In this document: positions 7,687 through 10,645 of the stretch, one piece after another
Layout: the number at the start of each line of letters is the position of its first letter
How positions within the stretch are numbered: position 1 is the stretch's first letter
Source of the DNA: Schleiferiaceae bacterium
GTDB lineage: Bacteria > Bacteroidota > Bacteroidia > Flavobacteriales > Schleiferiaceae
DNA: 10,645 nucleotides
Assembly: GCA_025210575.1 (NCBI GenBank)
Contig: JAOARK010000484.1
Span: 1 to 10,645 of the forward strand
Reading direction: 5' to 3'
Program-made: the position numbers and the translations under genes
Notes under the pieces: model-generated
What the model was told of the DNA's origin: nothing
The model's input: the letters and a program-made list of their open reading frames with translations, nothing else
Database searches by the model: none

Positions 7687-8760
7687 ATGGTAAAAAATTC
7701 AGTAATTACAGGAACGGGATGTTACATCCCAAAAGAAGTACGCCCTAACCAACACTTTATACACAATACTTTTTACACCGCGGCCGGAGATCTAATTGAC
7801 GAACCAGGAGAAAAGATCATCTCTAAATTCAATAGCATCACAGACATAGAGGAGCGTAGATATGCCTCTGAGGACATGACCTGTAGCACCATTGGAACAT
7901 TTGCCGCAGAAAAAGCTATTGCCGATGCGGGTATTGACCCAGAGGAGTTGGATTACATTATCGTGGCCCAAAATTTTGGAGATGTAGTGAAGCATACTAT
8001 ACAATCAGATATGGTCCCTTCTTTGGCTTCACGTATCAAACAAAACCTAAAAATTAAAAACCCACGTTGTGTTGCCTATGACATTATGTTTGGCTGCCCA
8101 GGGTGGATTGAAGCGACAATACAAGCGCATACTTTTATCAAGGCTGGATTAGCTAAGAAATGTTTAGTCATAGGTGCAGAGACACTGTCTAGAGTCCTTG
8201 ATCCTCACGATCGTGATTCAATGATCTTTGCTGATGGGGCAGGTGCGTCCATCTTAGAATTAAAAGAAGAAACACAAAAGCGAGGTATTATCTCACATGC
8301 CACTCTTTCTTATACGTTTGAGGAAGCAAGCTACCTTTATCTGGGCAAGTCTAACTTCCCAGGATCTGACAGTCGTATTCGTTACATTAAAATGAAAGGT
8401 CGCAAGATCTATGAGTTCGCTTTGAATGAAGTACCAAAGGCCATGAAATCATGTTTAGATGAAGGGAATATCGACATCAGCCATTTAAAAAAGATCTTTA
8501 TTCATCAGGCCAACCATAAAATGGATGAAGCCATCTTGAAACGTTTTTACCGTTTGTACAAGATAAAAGAAGTACCTGAGAACATTATGCCCATGACCAT
8601 CGATAAATTGGGTAACAGTAGTGTGGCTACGGTTCCAACGCTATACGATTTAGTTTTGAAAGGGGAACTTCAACCACATAACATTCAAGAAAATGATGAA
8701 GTGCTTTTTGCTTCTGTTGGAGCAGGAATGAATATCAATGCGATCAGCTATAAGCTTTAA
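7687..8760 (+). CDS. Beta-ketoacyl-ACP synthase III-like (FabH-family) condensing enzyme
   Basis: This 357-residue thiolase-fold enzyme has the full KAS III triad: C137 in DIMFGCPGWI, H273 in FIHQANHKM and N310 in GNSSVATVPT. DIEERRYA (about residues 53-60) matches the FabH block near the CoA/ACP entrance, and the GAGMN end is the usual C-terminal glycine loop. KAS III enzymes join an acyl-CoA starter to malonyl-ACP. Two features set it apart from housekeeping FabH: the nucleophile motif is GCPGW rather than the common AACSG, and the chain is some 25-40 residues longer, with extra sequence at about residues 24-48. It is also not beside plsX, fabD or acpP. It could be a second KAS III for a special acyl chain or a related OleA/DarB-like enzyme; the starter is unknown. 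A 77-base gap separates it from the upstream gene, with no clear promoter or terminator. Confidence 0.88.
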   Translation: MVKNSVITGTGCYIPKEVRPNQHFIHNTFYTAAGDLIDEPGEKIISKFNSITDIEERRYASEDMTCSTIGTFAAEKAIADAGIDPEELDYIIVAQNFGDVVKHTIQSDMVPSLASRIKQNLKIKNPRCVAYDIMFGCPGWIEATIQAHTFIKAGLAKKCLVIGAETLSRVLDPHDRDSMIFADGAGASILELKEETQKRGIISHATLSYTFEEASYLYLGKSNFPGSDSRIRYIKMKGRKIYEFALNEVPKAMKSCLDEGNIDISHLKKIFIHQANHKMDEAILKRFYRLYKIKEVPENIMPMTIDKLGNSSVATVPTLYDLVLKGELQPHNIQENDEVLFASVGAGMNINAISYKL

Positions 8761-8781
8761 TAAGTCACAAGAATTTAGATG

Positions 8782-8812
8782 AGAGACTTGAGATTATAAC
8801 ACTCGTGTCTCT
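8782..8812. terminator. Possible bidirectional hairpin between convergent genes
   Basis: AGAGAC (8782-8787) pairs with GTCTCT (8807-8812). After one mismatch and a G-T pair, GAG (8790-8792) pairs with CTC (8802-8804), leaving a 9-base loop. It lies between the convergent KAS III-like and DUF6495-like genes, where a shared terminator is expected. It lacks a clean T tract (TTCTCTACTT follows), so termination here is uncertain. Confidence 0.35.
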
Positions 8813-8843
8813 TCTCTACTTCAACATGTTTCAAACAAATTAG

Positions 8844-9314
8844 CTACAAGAGAGTTAACAAGGATCTATACAATTCTCCTTTGCTGAATTGCGCTCCTTG
8901 TTGCATTATATCGAACATTTCATGTTCGCGTTTCTTTGTATACTCCTTGGTACCTTGATATACTTCTAGACCTTTTTCTTCTAATAGTTGCATAAAAATG
9001 GTACTGAGCTTGTCATGAATAAAATCGCCTGTATACCCTTCTTTAATCTTTATGGTGACCATGTGAGCGGAAGAGTCCGTAAAAAAGTAAGTGTGAATCT
9101 CCGTTTCAGAAATACGCTCTAAATATCTGCAACTGGTCAAGGCTTTTTCAAAAACCATGTCCGAGAAGATGTCCAGCATACCATCCACTTTATCGGGGTC
9201 ACTTTCTTTCAATTCATCCCACTCTTTTTTGTCAATGCTATTGCTTGCAAGAAATATGGCGAAGTCCTCACTCATATTTTCAAACTCTTCTTTGGTTAAT
9301 CTTCGGTACTGCAT
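8844..9314 (-). CDS. DUF6495-like conserved protein of unknown function
   Basis: This 156-residue acidic, soluble protein has no signal peptide or membrane segment. The opening MQYRRLTKEEFE, followed by FAIFLASNSIDKKEW and then LDIFSDMVFEKAL, and the ending GAQFSKGELYRSL, resemble a conserved Bacteroidota family I recall as DUF6495; members were sometimes mislabelled histidyl-tRNA synthetase, but no synthetase motif is present. No catalytic motif is visible, and C62 is the only cysteine. Family assignment is from memory and moderately sure. The ATG at 9314 is well supported: a perfect -7 box on the same strand (9330-9337) lies 15 bases upstream, giving a short A-rich leader. The gene is divergent from trxA across a region with a shared palindrome, so the two genes may respond to the same regulator. 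It converges on the KAS III-like gene. Confidence 0.8.
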   Translation of the reverse strand: MQYRRLTKEEFENMSEDFAIFLASNSIDKKEWDELKESDPDKVDGMLDIFSDMVFEKALTSCRYLERISETEIHTYFFTDSSAHMVTIKIKEGYTGDFIHDKLSTIFMQLLEEKGLEVYQGTKEYTKKREHEMFDIMQQGAQFSKGELYRSLLTLL

Positions 9315-9329
9315 AGAAACGGTTTTTCA

Positions 9330-9360
9330 CAAATGTAAGTAGTTGAGTGATGCGCGTCAC
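9330..9360 (-). promoter_or_regulatory. Promoter of the DUF6495-like gene
   Basis: Read on the minus strand, TACATTTG (9337 down to 9330) is an exact match to the Bacteroidota -7 consensus TAnnTTTG. GTG at 9360-9358, with a 20-base spacer, is a two-of-three match to the -33 TTG. Transcription would begin at about 9323-9326, some 10 bases before the ATG at 9314. The -33 side overlaps the GTGA-N6-TCAC palindrome. Confidence 0.6.
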
Positions 9361-9371
9361 TTAAAGTGATG
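9346..9371. promoter_or_regulatory. Putative CRP/FNR-type operator shared by two divergent promoters
   Basis: GTGA-TGCGCG-TCAC (9347-9360) has perfect four-base arms and the spacing of CRP/FNR-family sites (TGTGA-N6-TCACA); the outer bases A9346 and T9361 also pair. The right arm is shared with a second inverted pair, TCACTT-A-AAGTGA (9357-9369), and AGTGATG occurs twice as a direct repeat (9346-9352 and 9365-9371), 19 bases apart. The cluster covers the -33 regions of both divergent promoters, as expected for a control site acting on both. No regulator gene lies in the window, so the binding protein is unknown. Confidence 0.5.
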
Positions 9372-9390
9372 AAAATGGCAAGTAGGTTTG
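9361..9390 (+). promoter_or_regulatory. Promoter of trxA
   Basis: TAGGTTTG (9383-9390) is an exact TAnnTTTG -7 box. TTA at 9361-9363, exactly 19 bases upstream, is a two-of-three match to the -33 TTG. Transcription should begin near 9395-9397, leaving a leader of about a dozen bases before the ATG at 9409. The -33 element lies within the palindrome cluster. Confidence 0.65.
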
Positions 9391-9408
9391 CCAAAAAAAG
9401 AAACAGAG

Positions 9409-9780
9409 ATGAAAGCACAAAATATAACCACAGAGCAATTCAAGGAATTGGTCTTTGATTACACAAAACAACAAGAATGGAAATTTGAAGGTGACAAACC
9501 CGCCATAATTGATTTCTATGCAGACTGGTGTGGACCATGTAAAATGGTAGCTCCAATTTTAGATGAACTGGCAAAAGAATATGACGGCAAGATCGATATC
9601 TATAAAGTAGATACCGAAGTGGAACAAGAGTTATCTGCGGTTTTTCAGATCCGAAGTATTCCTTCTATGTTGTTCATCCCTAAAGGGAAACAACCAATGA
9701 TGAATGCAGGGGCTTTACCAAAACATGTTTTAAAGGATGTAATTGAAAAAGACTTGCTAAAAAACAAAAAGGCTGCATAA
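9409..9780 (+). CDS. trxA: Cytosolic thioredoxin
   Basis: With the ATG at 9409 the protein has 123 residues and is a standard thioredoxin: C41-G-P-C44 in FYADWCGPCKMV, buried acid D35, and the cis-proline P85 in RSIPSMLF. It has no signal peptide, so it is the general cytosolic disulfide reductant kept reduced by thioredoxin reductase. The insert around residues 18-30 (YTKQQEWKFEGDK) is usual in Bacteroidota thioredoxins. The frame extends upstream to a TTG at 9388, but that codon lies inside the -7 promoter box (9383-9390) and would not be on the transcript; AAAAAAAGAAACAGAG before the ATG is a typical A-rich start region. It is transcribed divergently from the DUF6495-like gene through a region carrying a possible CRP/FNR-type site. 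Its last codons and stop form part of the terminator hairpin. Confidence 0.95.
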   Translation: MKAQNITTEQFKELVFDYTKQQEWKFEGDKPAIIDFYADWCGPCKMVAPILDELAKEYDGKIDIYKVDTEVEQELSAVFQIRSIPSMLFIPKGKQPMMNAGALPKHVLKDVIEKDLLKNKKAA

Positions 9781-9795
9781 TGCAGCCTTTTTTTT
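9766..9795. terminator. Bidirectional terminator with the trxA stop codon as its loop
   Basis: A 12-bp stem (AAAAAGGCTGCA at 9766-9777 with 9781-9792) closes a three-base loop, TAA, which is the trxA stop codon. Eight T residues (9788-9795) follow on the plus strand. On the minus strand the same hairpin is followed by TTTTTGTTTT, so it can also end the convergent gene whose stop is at 9794-9796. Only 13 bases separate the two coding regions. Confidence 0.9.
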
Positions 9796-10576
9796 ATTCA
9801 ACTTTTTCAAATTTTCGAGCAGATCCTGTACCATCTTCAAATATGACTTGAAGGATATAGGTGGTAGGCTTTAAGTGCGAAATATCTAGTTCAGAACTTT
9901 CGCTTTTAATCAGAAGTTCGCCTTTCAGATTATAGAGTAGTACTTGTTGAACTCCTGAATAGGTTTGAGAAATACGAATAGAATTTTGCGCTGGGTTTGG
10001 TAACAGTCTAAAATTTTCAACTTCATCGAATTCTTGAATATTGATTCCTGAAACTACTGCAGCAGTATCTATGGCTTCAATTCGGATGTAAATTGAATCG
10101 TTTCTCAAACTTATAGGAACCATGGTTTGGCTAGTGGTACTAATCGGATACCATTGATTTTGATTGGGAAACCTGTAATATCCTTTAGCAATGTTTGAAT
10201 CCAAATGAGCACCGCTTGTGCCGTTAGAGTGGAAACTACTTATCACATTATCGCCTACAATCAGGTAATCTCGAGACTGATAAACGGTTTGATTTTGAGT
10301 ATTTTGAAAAAAGTTATCGGTATCAATCCAATTGAATGACGTTGATTCGAATGGAACCGTTGAGCTTGGAATGTATACCTCGTGCTTGCCTGTTGAATCA
10401 CTAATAACATCTAGTGAATCTACAAGTTCATGCGCATTGACATCAAAAAAAACAACTGGACGCATATAAGGATTACCAAGACCTGTGTTCACCATTACAC
10501 TAATAGCGGGTTTGCTTTGGCTTAAGACGATTAGGGATAATAGGGAAAAGCAGAGGGTGAATTTTATTTTCTTCAT
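9794..10576 (-). CDS. T9SS cargo protein with type A C-terminal sorting domain
   Basis: The protein has 260 residues. Residues 1-19 or so are a signal peptide (MKKIKFTLCF...VLSQS). Residues 188-260 form a type A Por/T9SS sorting domain (TIGR04183 style): FRLLPNPAQNSIRI, then VLLYNLKGELL, LDISHLKPTTYILQV and a lysine-bearing end. It should cross the outer membrane through the type IX system and be released or anchored at the surface. One deviation: the usual L-x-x-G-x-Y turn reads LKPTTY, without Gly. The middle (about residues 20-185) is rich in Ser, Asn, Asp and aromatic residues, looks beta-sheet-like, and matches no domain I recognise; no catalytic motif is visible and the only Cys is C9 in the signal peptide. 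The ATG at 10576 directly precedes the signal peptide. No perfect -7 box is seen in the AT-rich 69 bases upstream; TAGTATTG there is one mismatch away. Confidence 0.88.
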   Translation of the reverse strand: MKKIKFTLCFSLLSLIVLSQSKPAISVMVNTGLGNPYMRPVVFFDVNAHELVDSLDVISDSTGKHEVYIPSSTVPFESTSFNWIDTDNFFQNTQNQTVYQSRDYLIVGDNVISSFHSNGTSGAHLDSNIAKGYYRFPNQNQWYPISTTSQTMVPISLRNDSIYIRIEAIDTAAVVSGINIQEFDEVENFRLLPNPAQNSIRISQTYSGVQQVLLYNLKGELLIKSESSELDISHLKPTTYILQVIFEDGTGSARKFEKVE

Positions 10577-10645
10577 TATAGCTATTGGTTAGTGCGCAAT
10601 ACTAAAGAAAACCAAGAAATAAATTATATATAAATATTAGTTTTA

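Noticed and set aside
1..10645. Search for mobile elements, CRISPR, tRNA, toxin-antitoxin or defence genes
   Set aside because: No transposase-like protein, spaced repeats, cloverleaf or recognisable defence domain was seen; gene order and composition look like stable core chromosome.

Overview
The window reads as chromosomal DNA of a Bacteroidota member, most likely Flavobacteriia. Four signs support this: two proteins of types exported by the type IX secretion system (T9SS), promoter boxes matching the Bacteroidota -7 consensus TAnnTTTG, A-rich stretches instead of Shine-Dalgarno sites before starts, and a DUF6495-like protein known to me only from this phylum. The DNA is AT-rich by eye. 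I see no mobile element, CRISPR array, rRNA or tRNA, and no intergenic gap longer than about 110 bases.

Layout. On the left, two genes run leftward: a very large secreted protein, cut off by the window edge (1-2194), and a membrane-anchored M90/MtfA-type zinc peptidase (2242-3162). Running rightward and divergent from these are a dipeptidyl peptidase IV (3270-5438) and a POT-family proton/peptide symporter (5501-7033), closed by a strong hairpin terminator. Next, also rightward, come an exported CGWC thioredoxin-fold protein (7097-7609) and a beta-ketoacyl-ACP synthase III-like enzyme (7687-8760). A leftward DUF6495-like gene (8844-9314) lies divergent from a cytosolic CGPC thioredoxin (9409-9780). 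A leftward T9SS cargo protein (9794-10576) completes the window, converging on the thioredoxin gene across a shared terminator.

How the genes fit together. The clearest functional unit is the peptidase-transporter pair: the exported DPP IV releases X-Pro or X-Ala dipeptides, and the POT carrier can import them. The two end genes encode envelope or secreted proteins with no visible link to that unit.

The most notable signal is the 94-base divergent region between the DUF6495-like gene and trxA. It holds two opposed, perfect TAnnTTTG boxes and, between them, a GTGA-N6-TCAC palindrome plus a further overlapping half-site, suggesting a CRP/FNR-type operator shared by both promoters. A second compact arrangement is the trxA terminator, whose hairpin loop is the trxA stop codon and which also serves the converging gene. 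I found no convincing new multi-gene system; the rest is ordinary core genome.
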